A stretch of DNA of 64,000 nucleotides from Phylloscopus collybita. Lineage: Eukaryota; Chordata; Aves; Passeriformes; Phylloscopidae. Under the pieces are notes generated by a model that did no database searches, was not told the DNA's origin, and saw only the letters and a program-made list of their open reading frames with translations. A program made the translations under genes and the position numbers. Below, piece by piece: positions 25,949 through 37,500 of the stretch (its first letter is position 1; each line of letters begins with the position of its first letter). The stretch is taken from assembly GCA_027886175.1 (NCBI GenBank), contig JAJNNQ010000003.1, positions 25,709,501 through 25,773,500 on the forward strand, read 5' to 3'.

Positions 25949-27445
25949 TTGAAATACCTTTCCTGGCAGCAGCCCAGAGCTGTACTGAGTGCAGCAGGTG
26001 TCAGGCAGTCTCCTCTCGCCGTGTAGGTGCTTCTGTTTTGTGTTTGCAGCGTGCAGAGAAGCCCTGGTGCTTCCTGCTGCTTCCAGCAAGCCAAAAGGCT
26101 TTTACAGCCACTTTCCTGCCTTTTCCACAACAGGATCACTGTCTAGCTGATTTACAGTTGCCTCTGCGTAGAGCAGCTAGAGGAGCAGCTCTGCCGGCTT
26201 TCCTGTGCTTCTGCACAGCAGAGCTGTCGAGAACGAGAAGCTGCGTTTTGCCGAGAAAGCAGCGATTCGCGGAACCACAGCCAGCGGCGTCTTCGGTACA
26301 GCCGCAGCTTGTGCGGAGAAGCGAAAGAGAGCTGGCGAAGGATGTGGAAAGCCGAACTCGGTCTCTGCAAGCGGGTGCTGGCGAACAGCTTCTGGTCACC
26401 TTGTAGAAACTCTCCCAGCACAGTGCAGAGTCCCCGTGGCTAGTTCCTTGAAATACCTTTCCTGGCAGCAGCCCAGAGCTGTACTGAGTGCAGCAGGTGT
26501 CAGGCAGTCTCCTCTCGCCGTGTAGGTGCTTCTGTTTTGTGTTTGCAGCGTGCAGAGAAGCCCTGGTGCTTGCTGCTGCTTCCAGCAAGCCAAAAGGCTT
26601 TTGCAGCCACTTTCCTGCCTTTTCCACAACAGGATCACTGTCTAGCTGATTTACAGTTGCCTCTGCCTAGAGCAGCTAGAGGAGCAGCTCTGCCGGCTTT
26701 CCTGTGCTTCTGCATAGCAGAGCTGTCGAGAACGAGAAGCTGCGTTTTGCCGAGAAAGCAGCGCTTCGCGGAAGCACAGCCAGCGGCGTCTTCGGTACAG
26801 CCGCAGCTTGTGCGGAGAAGCGAAAGAGAGCCGGGGAAGAACGTGGATAGCCGAACTCGGTCGCTGCAAGCGGGTGCTGGCGAACAGCTTCTGGTCACCT
26901 TGTAGAAACTCTCCCAGCACAGTGCAGAGTCCCCGTGGCTAGTTCCTTGAAATACCTTTCCTGGCAGCAGCCCAGAGCTGTACTGAGTGCAGCAGGTGTC
27001 AGGCAGTCTCCTCTCGCCGTGTAGGTGCTTCTGTTTTGTGTTTGCAGCGTGCAGAGAAGCCCTGGTGCTTGCTGCTGCTTCCAGCAAGCCAAAAGGCTTT
27101 TGCAGCCACTTTCCTGCCTTTTCCACAACAGGATCACTGTCTAGCAGATTTACAGTTGCGTCTGCGTAGAGCAGCTAGAGGAGCAGCTCTGCCGGCTTTC
27201 CTGTGCTTCTGCATAGCAGAGCTGTCGAGAACGAGAAGCTGCGTTTTGCCGAGAAAGCAGCGCTTCGCGGAACCACAGCCAGCGGCGTCTTCGGTACAGC
27301 CGCAGCTTGTGCGGAGAAGCGAAAGAGAGCTGGCGAAGGATGTGGAAAGCCGAACTCGGTCTCTGCAAGCGGGTGCTGGCGAACAGCTTCTGGTCACCTT
27401 GTAGAAACTCTCCCAGCACAGTGCAGAGTCCCCGTGGCTAGTTCC

Positions 27446-29940
27446 TTGAAATACCTTTCCTGGCAGCAGCCCAGAGCTGTACTGAGTGCAGCAGGTGTCA
27501 GGCAGTCTCCTCTCGCCGTGTAGGTGCTTCTGTTTTGTGTTTGCAGCGTGCAGAGAAGCCCTGGTGCTTGCTGCTGCTTCCAGCAAGCCAAAAGGCTTTT
27601 GCAGCCACTTTCCTGCCTTTTCCACAACAGGATCACTGTCTAGCTGATTTACAGTTGCCTCTGCGTAGAGCAGCTAGAGGAGCAGCTCTGACGGCTTTCC
27701 TGTGCTTCTGCATAGCAGAGCTGTCGAGAACGAGAAGCTGCCTTTTGCCGAGAAAGCAGCGATTCGCGGAACCACAGCCAGCGGCATCTTCGGTACAGCC
27801 GCAGCTTGTGCGGAGAAGCGAAAGAGAGCCGGGGAAGGATGTGGAAAGCTGAACTCGGTCTCTGCAAGCGGGTGCTGGCGAACAGCTTCTGGTCACCTTG
27901 TAGAAACTCTCCCAGCACAGTGCAGAGTCCCCGTGGCTAGTTCCTTGAAATACCTTTCCTGGCAGCAGCCCAGAGCTGTACTGAGTGCAGCAGGTGTCAG
28001 GCAGTCTCCTCTCGCCGTGTAGGTGCTTCTGTTTTGTGTTTGCAGCGTGCAGAGAAGCCCTGGTGCTTGCTGCTGCTTTCAGCAAGCCAAAAGGCTTTTG
28101 CAGCCACTTTCCTGCCTTTTCCACAACAGGATCACTGTCTAGCTGATTTACAGTTGCCTCTGCGTAGAGCAGCTAGAGGAGCAGCTCTGCCGGCTTTCCT
28201 GTGCTTCTGCACAGCAGAGCTGTCAAGAAGGAGAAGCTGCGTTTTGCCGAGAAAGCAGCGCTTCGCGGAACCACAGCCAGCGGCGTCTTCGGTACAGCCG
28301 CAGCTTGTGCGGAGAAGCGAAAGAGAGCTGGCGAAGGATGTGGAAAGCCGAACTCGGTCGCTGCAAGCGGGTGCTGGCGAACAGCTTCTGGTCACCTTGT
28401 AGAAACTCTCCCAGCACAGTGCAGAGTCCCCGTGGCTAGTTCCTTGAAATACCTTTCCTGGCAGCAGCCCAGAGCTGTACTGAGTGCAGCAGGTGTCAGG
28501 CAGTCTCCTCTCGCCGTGTAGGTGCTTCTGTTTTGTGTTTGCAGCGTGCAGAGAAGCCCTGGTGCTTGCTGCTGCTTCCAGCAAGCCAAAAGGCTTTTGC
28601 AGCCACTTTCCTGCCTTTTCCACAACAGGATCACTGTCTAGCTGATTTACAGTTGCCTCTGCGTAGAGCAGCTAGAGGAGCAGCTCTGCCGGCTTTCCTG
28701 TGCGTCTGCATAGCAGAGCTGTCGAGAACGAGAAGCTGCGTTTTGCCGAGAAAGCAGCGATTCGCGGAACCACAGCCAGCGGCGTCTTCGGTACAGCCGC
28801 AGCTTGTGCGGAGAAGCGAAAGAGAGCTGGCGAAGGATGTGGAAAGCCGAACTCGGTCGCTGCAAGCGGGTGCTGGCGAACAGCTTCTGGTCACCTTGTA
28901 GAAACTCTCCCAGCACAGTGCAGAGTCCCCGTGGCTAGTTCCTTGAAATACCTTTCCTGGCAGCAGCCCAGAGCTGTACTGAGTGCAGCAGGTGTCAGGC
29001 AGTCTCCTCTCGCCGTGTAGGTGCTTCTGTTTTGTGTTTGCAGCGTGCAGAGAAGCCCTGGTGCTTGCTGCTGCTTCCAGCAAGCCAAAAGGCTTTTGCA
29101 GCCACTTTCCTGCCTTTTCCACAACAGGATCACTGTCTAGCTGATTTACAGTTGCCTCTGCGTAGAGCAGCTAGAGGAGCAGCTCTGACGGCTTTCCTGT
29201 GCTTCTGCATAGCAGAGCTGTCGAGAACGAGAAGCTGCCTTTTGCCGAGAAAGCAGCGATTCGCGGAACCACAGCCAGCGGCATCTTCGGTACAGCCGCA
29301 GCTTGTGCGGAGAAGCGAAAGAGAGCCGGGGAAGGATGTGGAAAGCTGAACTCGGTCTCTGCAAGCGGGTGCTGGCGAACAGCTTCTGGTCACCTTGTAG
29401 AAACTCTCCCAGCACAGTGCAGAGTCCCCGTGGCTAGTTCCTTGAAATACCTTTCCTGGCAGCAGCCCAGAGCTGTACTGAGTGCAGCAGGTGTCAGGCA
29501 GTCTCCTCTCGCCGTGTAGGTGCTTCTGTTTTGTGTTTGCAGCGTGCAGAGAAGCCCTGGTGCTTGCTGCTGCTTTCAGCAAGCCAAAACGCTTTTGCAG
29601 CCACTTTCCTGCCTTTTCCACAACAGGATCACTGTCGAGCTGATTTACAGTTGCCTCTGCGTAGAGCAGCTAGAGGAGCAGCTCTGCCGGCTTTCCTGTG
29701 CTTCTGCACAGCAGAGCTGTCAAGAAGGAGAAGCTGCGTTTTGCCGAGAAAGCAGCGCTTCGCGGAACCACAGCCAGCGGCGTCTTCGGTACAGCCGCAG
29801 CTTGTGCGGAGAAGCGAAAGAGAGCTGGCGAAGGATGTGGAAAGCCGAACTCGGTCGCTGCAAGCGGGTGCTGGCGAACAGCTTCTGGTCACCTTGTAGA
29901 AACTCTCCCAGCACAGTGCAGAGTCCCCGTGGCTAGTTCC
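27446..29940. repeat. Array A three-monomer duplication with later change
   Basis: The monomers at 27,446 and 28,943 are of the same type (tgacgg, gccttttgcc, gctgaactc). The following monomers at 27,945 and 29,442 share the private aagaaggagaag variant. The spacing is 1,497 bp, or three monomers. The second copy differs at sites such as tctag versus tcgag, so substitution or conversion followed the duplication. Confidence 0.75.
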
Positions 29941-30439
29941 TTGAAATACCTTTCCTGGCAGCAGCCCAGAGCTGTACTGAGTGCAGCAGGTGTCAGGCAG
30001 TCTCCTCTCGCCGTGTAGGTGCTTCTGTTTTGTGTTTGCAGCGTGCAGAGAAGCCCTGGTGCTTGCTGCTGCTTTCAGCAAGCCAAAACGCTTTTGCAGC
30101 CACTTTCCTGCCTTTTCCACAACAGGATCACTGTCTAGCTGATTTGCAGTTGCCTCTGCGTAGAGCAGCTAGAGGAGCAGCTCTGCCGGCTTTCCTGTGC
30201 TTCTGCATAGCAGAGCTGTCGAGAACGAGAAGCTGCGTTTTGCCGAGAAAGCAGCGCTTCGCGGAACCACAGCCAGCGGCGTCTTCGGTACAGCCGCAGC
30301 TTATGCGGAGAAGCGAAAGAGAGCTGGCAAAGGATGTGGAAAGCCGAACTCGGTCTCTGCAAGCGGGTGCTGGCGAACAGCTTCTGGTCACCTTGTAGAA
30401 ACTCTCCCAGCACAGTGCAGAGTCCCCGTGGCTAGTTCC

Positions 30440-32435
30440 TTGAAATACCTTTCCTGGCAGCAGCCCAGAGCTGTACTGAGTGCAGCAGGTGTCAGGCAGT
30501 CTCCTCTCGCCGTGTAGGTGCTTCTGTTTTGTGTTTGCAGCGTGCAGAGAAGCCCTGGTGCTTGCTGCTGCTTCCAGCAAGCCAAAAGGCTTTTGCAGCC
30601 ACTTTCCTGCCTTTTCCACAACAGGATCACTGTCTAGCTGATTTACAGTTGCCTCTGCCTAGAGCAGCTAGAGGAGCAGCTCTGCCGGCTTTCCTGTGCT
30701 TCTGCATAGCAGAGCTGTCAAGAACGAGAAGCTGCGTTTTGCCGAGAAAGCAGCGCTTCGCGGAACCACAGCCAGCGGCGTCTTCGGTACAGCCGCACGT
30801 TGTGCGGAGAAGCGAAAGAGAGCCGGGGAAGAATGTGGAAAGCTGAATTCGGTCGCTGCAAGCGGGTGCTGGCGAACAGCTTCTGGTCACCTTGTAGAAA
30901 CTCTCCCAGCACAGTGCAGAGTCCCCGTGGCTAGTTCCTTGAAATACCTTTCCTGGCAGCAGCCCAGAGCTGTACTGAGTGCAGCAGGTGTCAGGCAGTC
31001 TCCTCTCGCCGTGTAGGTGCTTCTGTTTTGTGTTTGCAGCGTGCAGAGAAGCCCTGGTGCTTGCTGCTGCTTCCAGCAAGCCAAAAGGCTTTTGCAGCCA
31101 CTTTCCTGCCTTTTCCACAACAGGATCACTGTCTAGCTGATTTACAGTTGCCTCTGCCTAGAGCAGCTAGAGGAGCAGCTCTGCCGGCTTTCCTGTGCTT
31201 CTGCATAGCAGAGCTGTCAAGAACGAGAAGCTGCGTTTTGCCGAGTAAGCAGCGCTTCGCGGAACCACAGCCAGCGGCGTCTTCGGTACAGCCGCAGCTT
31301 GTGCGGAGAAGCGAAAGAGAGCCGGGGAAGAATGTGGAAAGCTGAATTCGGTCGCTGCAAGCGGGTGCTGGCGAACAGCTTCTGGTCACCTTGTAGAAAC
31401 TCTCCCAGCACAGTGCAGAGTCCCCGTGGCTAGTTCCTTGAAATACCTTTCCTGGCAGCAGCCCAGAGCTGTACTGAGTGCAGCAGGTGTCAGGCAGTCT
31501 CCTCTCGCCGTGTAGGTGCTTCTGTTTTGTGTTTGCAGCGTGCAGAGAAGCCCTGGTGCTTGCTGCTGCTTCCAGCAAGCCAAAAGGCTTTTGCAGCCAC
31601 TTTCCTGCCTTTTCCACAACAGGATCACTGTCTAGCTGATTTACAGTTGCGTCTGCGTAGAGCAGCTAGAGGAGCAGCTCTGCCGGCTTTCCTGTGCTTC
31701 TGCATAGCAGAGCTGTCGAGAACGAGAAGCTGCGTTTTGCCGAGAAAGCAGCGATTCGCGGAACCACAGCCAGCGGCGTCTTCGGTACAGCCGCAGCTTG
31801 TGCGGAGAAGCGAAAGAGAGCTGGCGAAGGATGTGGAAAGCCGAACTCGGTCTCTGCAAGCGGGTGCTGGCGAACAGCTTCTGGTCACCTTGTAGAAACT
31901 CTGCCAGCACAGTGCAGAGTCCCCGTGGCTAGTTCCTTGAAATACCTTTCCTGGCAGCAGCCCAGAGCTGTACTGAGTGCAGCAGGTGTCAGGCAGTCTC
32001 CTCTAGCCGTGTAGGTGCTTCTGTTTTGTGTTTGCAGCGTGCAGAGAAGCCCTGGTGCTTGCTGCTGCTTCCAGCAAGCCAAAACGCTTTTGCAGCCACT
32101 TTCCTGCCTTTTCCACAACAGGATCACTGTCTAGCTGATTTACAGTTGCCTCTGCGTAGAGCAGCTAGAGGAGCAGCTCTGACGGCTTTCCTGTGCTTCT
32201 GCATAGCAGAGCTGTCGAGAACGAGAAGCTGCCTTTTGCCGAGAAAGCAGCGATTCGCGGAACCACAGCCAGCGGCATCTTCGGTACAGCCGCAGCTTGT
32301 GCGGAGAAGCGAAAGAGAGCCGGGGAAGGATGTGGAAAGCTGAACTCGGTCTCTGCAAGCGGGTGCTGGCGAACAGCTTCTGGTCACCTTGTAGAAACTC
32401 TCCCAGCACAGTGCAGAGTCCCCGTGGCTAGTTCC
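30440..32435. repeat. Edge monomers of array A next to the boundary
   Basis: The last four complete monomers carry single-copy changes that I did not find elsewhere: gcacgttg at 30,798-30,799, gagtaagc at 31,246, ctgccagc at 31,903, ctctagccg at 32,005. The truncated monomer that follows has ggtgacagg at 32,488. This is what is expected where a monomer array ends and exchange between repeats is less effective. Confidence 0.75.
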
Positions 32436-32583
32436 TTGAAATACCTTTCCTGGCAGCAGCCCAGAGCTGTACTGAGTGCAGCAGGTGACAGGCAGTCTCC
32501 TCTCGCCGTGTAGGTGCTTCTGTTTTGTGTTTGCAGCGTGCAGAGAAGCCCTGGTGCTTGCTGCTGCTTCCAGCAAGCCAAAA
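32436..32583. repeat. Truncated terminal monomer of array A
   Basis: Starts in exact register at 32,436 and follows the monomer through position 148, the end of the AAAA run. Array B sequence then replaces it. About 351 bases of the monomer are missing. Confidence 0.95.
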
Positions 32584-32589
32584 AAAGGC
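32580..32589. other. Boundary between satellite A and satellite B
   Basis: Array A reads ccaaaaggc at this point in every full monomer, and array B reads ggcagacag at the corresponding point. At the boundary the sequence is cc, seven A, then ggcagacag. The three bases GGC at 32,587-32,589 fit both arrays, and three A residues are extra. There is no target-site duplication, no transposon and no intervening unique sequence. This suggests end joining with a 3-bp microhomology, or copying slippage in the A run, but the mechanism is inference. Confidence 0.85.
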
Positions 32590-32860
32590 AGACAGCATTA
32601 GACACGAACGGTGGCCCATTTCTATTGGAAACAAAGTCTCCAACCCACGTTCGTGATGTCAGTTTTTAGGAGGTCTTTGGCACTACAAGGGCAGACAAAC
32701 TTCCAACTGGTGGTAGATTTCATCTGGGAGATATCCTCATTTGTGAGGAATTTCAGGAGGCATTACCCCAGTGGCAGGCAGACAGCATTAGACACGAATG
32801 GTTTCCCTTTTCCATGGGAAACCAAAATCTCCACCCCACGTTGCTGATGTCACGTTGTAG

Positions 32861-33062
32861 GAGGCGTTTTCCAATATAAGGGCAGAGAAACTTCCATCTG
32901 GTTGTAGATTGCACCTGGGAGATATCCTCATTTCTATGGAATTTTAGTGGAATTTTAGTGGGAAGAAGCCCAGTGGCAGGCAGACAGTATTAGACACGAA
33001 CGGTGGCCCATTTCTATGGGAAACCAAAGTCTCCACCCTGCGTTCCGGATGTTCGTTTCTAG
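32861..33062. repeat. Example 202-bp monomer of array B with 11-bp duplication
   Basis: The extra length over 191 bp is an exact 11-bp tandem copy: ggaattttagt at 32,938-32,948 and again at 32,949-32,959. The same doubled motif recurs in other 202-bp monomers, for example just before 33,456, 33,849 and 34,242. The long class therefore probably descends from one duplication event. Confidence 0.92.
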
Positions 33063-34570
33063 GAGGCCTTTGGCACTACAAGGGCAGACAAACTTCAACC
33101 TGGTGGTAGATTGCACCTGGGAGATATCCTCATTTGAATGGAACTTCAGCAGTCATAAGAACAGTGCCAGGCAGACAGCATTAGACAGTAACGGTGGTCC
33201 TTTTCCATGGGAAAACAAAGTCTCCACCCCATGTTCCTGATGTCAGTTTGTAGGAGGCCTTTGGAACCACAAGGGCAGAGAAACTTCCATCTGGTGTTAG
33301 ATTGCACCTGGGAGATATTCTCATTTGTATGGAATTTTAGTGGAATTTTAGTAGGCAGAATCCCAGCAGCAGGAAGACAGAACTATACGAAAATAGTGGC
33401 CCATTTTCATGGGAAACCAAAGTCTCCACCCCAGGTTCCTGATGTCATTTTCTAGGAGGCCTCTGGCACTACACGAAGAGACAATCTTCCAACTGGTGGC
33501 ATTTTGCATCTGGGAGATATCCTTATTTGTATGTAATTTTAGGTGCCATAAGCCCACTGGCAGGCAGACAGCATTAGACACAAACAGTAGCCATTTTCCA
33601 TGGGAAACCAAAGTCTCCAACTCACGCTCCTGATGTCAGTTTGTAGGAGGGCTTTGCAAATACAAGGGCAGACAAAATTCCATCTGGTGGTAGATTGCAC
33701 CTCGGAGATATCCTCATTTGTATGGAATTTTAGTGGAAATTTAGTAGGCAGAAATCCAGCGGCAGGCAGACAGCATTACACACGAACGCTGGCCCATATC
33801 CATGGGAAACCAAAGTCTCCACCCCAGGCTCCTCATGTCAGTTTATAGGAAGCCTTTGGAACTACAAGAGCCGAAAAACTTCCATCTGGTGGTAGATTTC
33901 ACCTAGGAGATATCCTCATTCGTATGGAATTTTAGTATGCACAAGGCCAGGGGAAAGGAGACAGCATTAGACACAAACAGGAGCCCTTTTGCATGGGAAA
34001 CCAAAGTCTCCACCCCAGGTCTGTGATCTCAATTTGTAGGAAGCCTTTGGCTCTACAGGGGCAGACAAACTTCCATCTGGTGGTAGATTGCACGTGGGAG
34101 ACATTTTCATTTGTATGGAATTTTAGTGGAATTTTAATAGGCAGAAGCCTACTGGCAGGCACACATCAATAGACACGAACGCTGGCCCATTTCCATGGGA
34201 AACCAAAGTCTCCACTCGAGGTTCCTGGTGTCAGTTTGTCGGAGGCCTTTGGCACTACAAGGGCAGACAAAGTTCCGTCTGGTGGTTGATTGCATCAAGG
34301 AGATATCCTCATTTGTATGGAGTTTCAGCAGGCCTAAGCCCAGTGTGCGGCAGACATCTTTCGACACGAACGGTGGACCTTTTCCATGGGAAACCAAAGT
34401 CTCCACCTCACATTTCTGATGTTAGTTTGCAGGAGGCCTTTGGCACTACAAGGGCAAACAACCTTCCATGTGCTGGTATATTCCATCTGGGAGACATACT
34501 CATTTGTAAGGAATTACGGTAGGCATAAGCCCTTTGGCAGGCAGACAGCATTAGACAGGAACGGTGGCCC

Positions 34571-34584
34571 TTTTCCATGGAAAA
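34571..34584. repeat. Perfect 14-bp palindrome in array B monomers
   Basis: TTTTCCATGGAAAA is a perfect dyad centred on an NcoI site. The same palindrome is present at 34,976-34,989 and in many other monomers. Most remaining monomers have one extra G (ccatgggaaa), which leaves an imperfect dyad. A role in DNA structure is possible but not shown by sequence. Confidence 0.7.
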
Positions 34585-37500
34585 CCAAAGTCTTCACCCC
34601 ATGTTCCTAGTGTCAGTTTGCAGGAGGCCTTTGGCACTAAAAGGGCGGACAAACTTCCATCTCGTGGTATATTCCATATGGGAGATATCCTTATTTATAA
34701 GGAATTTTAGTTGAATTAAATTAGGCAGAATCCGAGTAGCCATCAGACAACATCAGACAGGAACGGTGGCCCTTTTTCATGGGAAATCAAAGTCTCCACC
34801 GCACATTCCCAATGTCAGTTTTTAAGGAGGCCTATAGCACTACAGGGGCAGAAATCCTTCCATCTGATGGTAGATTCCACCTGGGTGATGTCCTCATTTG
34901 TATGGAATTTTAGTGAAATTTCAGCCGGCAGAAGCCCAGTGGCAGGCAGACAGCAATAGACACGAACGGTGGCCCTTTTCCATGGAAAACCAAAGTCTCC
35001 ACCCCAGGTTCCTGATGTCAGTTTTTAAGAGGCCTTTGGAACTAAAAGGGCAGATAAACTTCCAACTGGTGGTAGATTCCTGCTGGGAGATATCCTCATT
35101 TGTATGGAATTTTAGCAGGAATAGGCCCAGTGACAGGCAGACTGCAATAGACACGAACGGTGGCCCTTTTCCATGGAAAACCAACGTCTCCACCGCAAAT
35201 TCCTGATGTCAGTTTGCAGGAAGCATTCGGTACTATCAGAGAAGACAAACGTATATCTGGTGGTAGACTGCACCCGCGAGATGTCTTCATTTGTATGGAA
35301 TATCAGTGGAATTTTCCTAGGCAGAAGCCCAATGGCCGGCAGACAGAATTAGACATGAATAGTGGCTCATTTCCATGGGAAACCAAAGTCTCCACCCCGC
35401 GTTCCTGATGTCATTTTCTAGGAGGCCTCTGGCACTACAAGAGGAGACAAACTTCCAACTGGTGGCATATTGCATCTGGGAGATATCCTCATTTGTATGT
35501 AATTTTGGTAGCCAAAAGCCCAGTGGAAAGCAGACAGCATTAGACACGAACGGTGGCTCTTTTCCATGGGAAACCAAAGTCTCCACCCCAGGTCTGTGAT
35601 CTCAATTTGTAGGAAGCCTTTGGCTCTACAGGGGCAGACAAACTTCCATCTGGTGGCAGATTGCACGTGGGAGACATTTTCATTTGTATGGAATTTTAGT
35701 GGAATTTTAATAGGCAGAAGCCTACTGGCAGGCACACATCATTAGACACGAACGCTGGCCCATTTCCATGGGAAACCAAAGTCACCACTCCAGGTTCCTG
35801 GTGTCAGTTTGTAGGAGGCCTTTGGCGCTACAAGGGCAGACAAAGTTCCGTCTGGTGGTTGATTGCATCGAGGAGATATCCTCATTTGTATGGAGTTTCA
35901 GCAGGCCTAAGCCCAGTGTGCGGCAGACATCTTTAGACATGAACGGTGGACCTTTTCCATGGGAAACCAAAGTCTCCACCTCACATTTCTGATGTTAGTT
36001 TGCAGGAGGCCTTTGGCACTACAAGGGCAAACAACCTTCCATGTGCTGGTATATTCCATCTGGGAGATATGCTCATTTGTAAGGAATTACGGTAGGCATA
36101 GGCCCTTTGGCAGGCAGACAGCATTAGATACGAACTGTGGCCTTTTCAATGGGAAACCAAAGTCTCCTGCTCACGTTACGGAATGTCAGTTTGTAGGAGG
36201 CCATTGGCACTACAAGGCCAGACAAACTTCCAACTGGTCGTCGGTTGCACCTGGGGGATATCTGCATTTGTATGCAATTTTAGCAGCCATAAGCCCAGCG
36301 GCAGGCAGACAGCATTACACACGAATGCTGGCCCATTTCCATGGGAAACCAAAGTCACCACTCCAGGTTCCTGGTGTCAGTTTGTAGGAGGCCTTTGGCA
36401 CTACAAGGGCAGACAAAGTTCCGTCTGGTGGTTGATTGCACCTGGGAGATATCCTCAGTTGTATGGAATTTCAGCACTCATAATCCCATTTGCAGGCAGA
36501 CAGCATTAGATACGAACTGTGGCCTTTTCAATGGGAAACCAAAGTCTCCACCTCACGTTCCGGAATGTCAGTTTGTAGGAGGCCATTGGCACTACAAGGC
36601 CAGACAAACTTCCAACTGGTGGTCGGTTGCATCTGGGGGATATCCGTATTTGTATGCAATTTTAGCAGCCATAAGCCCAGGGGCAGGCAGACAGCATTAG
36701 ACAGGAACGGTGGCCCTATTCCATGGAAAACCAAAGTCTTCACCCCATGTTCCTAGTGCCAGTTTGCAGGAGGCCTTTGGCACTACAAGTGCGGACAAAC
36801 TTCCATCTCGTGGTATATTCCATATGGGAGATATCCTTATTTATAAGGAATTTTAGTTGAATTAAATTAGGCAGAATCCGAGTAGCCATCAGACAACATC
36901 AGACAGGAACGGTGGCCCTTTTCCATGGGAAATCAAAGTCTCCACCGCACATTCCAGATGTCAGTTTGTAGAAGGCCTTTGGCACTACAAGGGCAGAGAA
37001 ACTTCCATCGGGTGGTAGGTTGCACCTGGGAGATATCCTCATTTGTATGGAATTTTAGTGAAATTTCAGCCGGCAGAAGCCCAGTGGCAGGCAGACAGCA
37101 ATAGACATGAACGGTGGCCCTTTTCCATGGAAAACCAAAGTCTCCACCCCAGGTTCCTGATGTCAGTTTTTAAGAGGCCTTTGGAACTAAAAGGGCAGAT
37201 AAACTTCCAACTGGTGGTAGATTCCTGCTGGGAGATATCCTCATTTGTATGGAATTTTAGCAGGAATAGGCCCAGTGACAGGCAGACAGCATTAGACACT
37301 AACTGTGGCACTATCCCATGGAAAAGCAAAGTCTCCACCTCACATTCCAGATGTCAGTTTGTAGAAGGCCTTTGGCACTACAAGGGCAGAGAAACTTCCA
37401 TCGGGTGGTAGGTTGCACCTGGGAGATATCCTCAGTTGTATGGAATTTCAGCACTCATAATCCCATTTGCAGGCAGACAGCATTAGACACGAACGGTGGG

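Larger units (their letters stand above)
1..32583. repeat. Satellite array A: 499-bp monomer, 65 full copies plus one truncated
   Basis: Head-to-tail tandem array in one orientation. Taking the phrase ttgaaatacc (ttgaagtacc in a variant type) as monomer start, copies begin at 1, 500, 999, 1498 and so on to 32,436, always exactly 499 apart. There are therefore 65 complete monomers with no net length change and no inserted element. Differences between copies are substitutions at a limited set of recurrent sites, so monomers group into types. The array is open at the left edge of the window. I do not recognise the monomer as a named family. It shows no resemblance I can see to array B. A protein-coding role is unlikely (see rejected items). 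Each monomer carries one ggtcacc (BstEII) site, so digestion should give a 499-bp ladder. Confidence 0.98.

Noticed and set aside
32580..32586. Run of seven A at the boundary as a retroposon poly-A tail.
   Set aside because: Four of the seven A belong to the array A monomer, no retroposed sequence precedes them and there is no target-site duplication.
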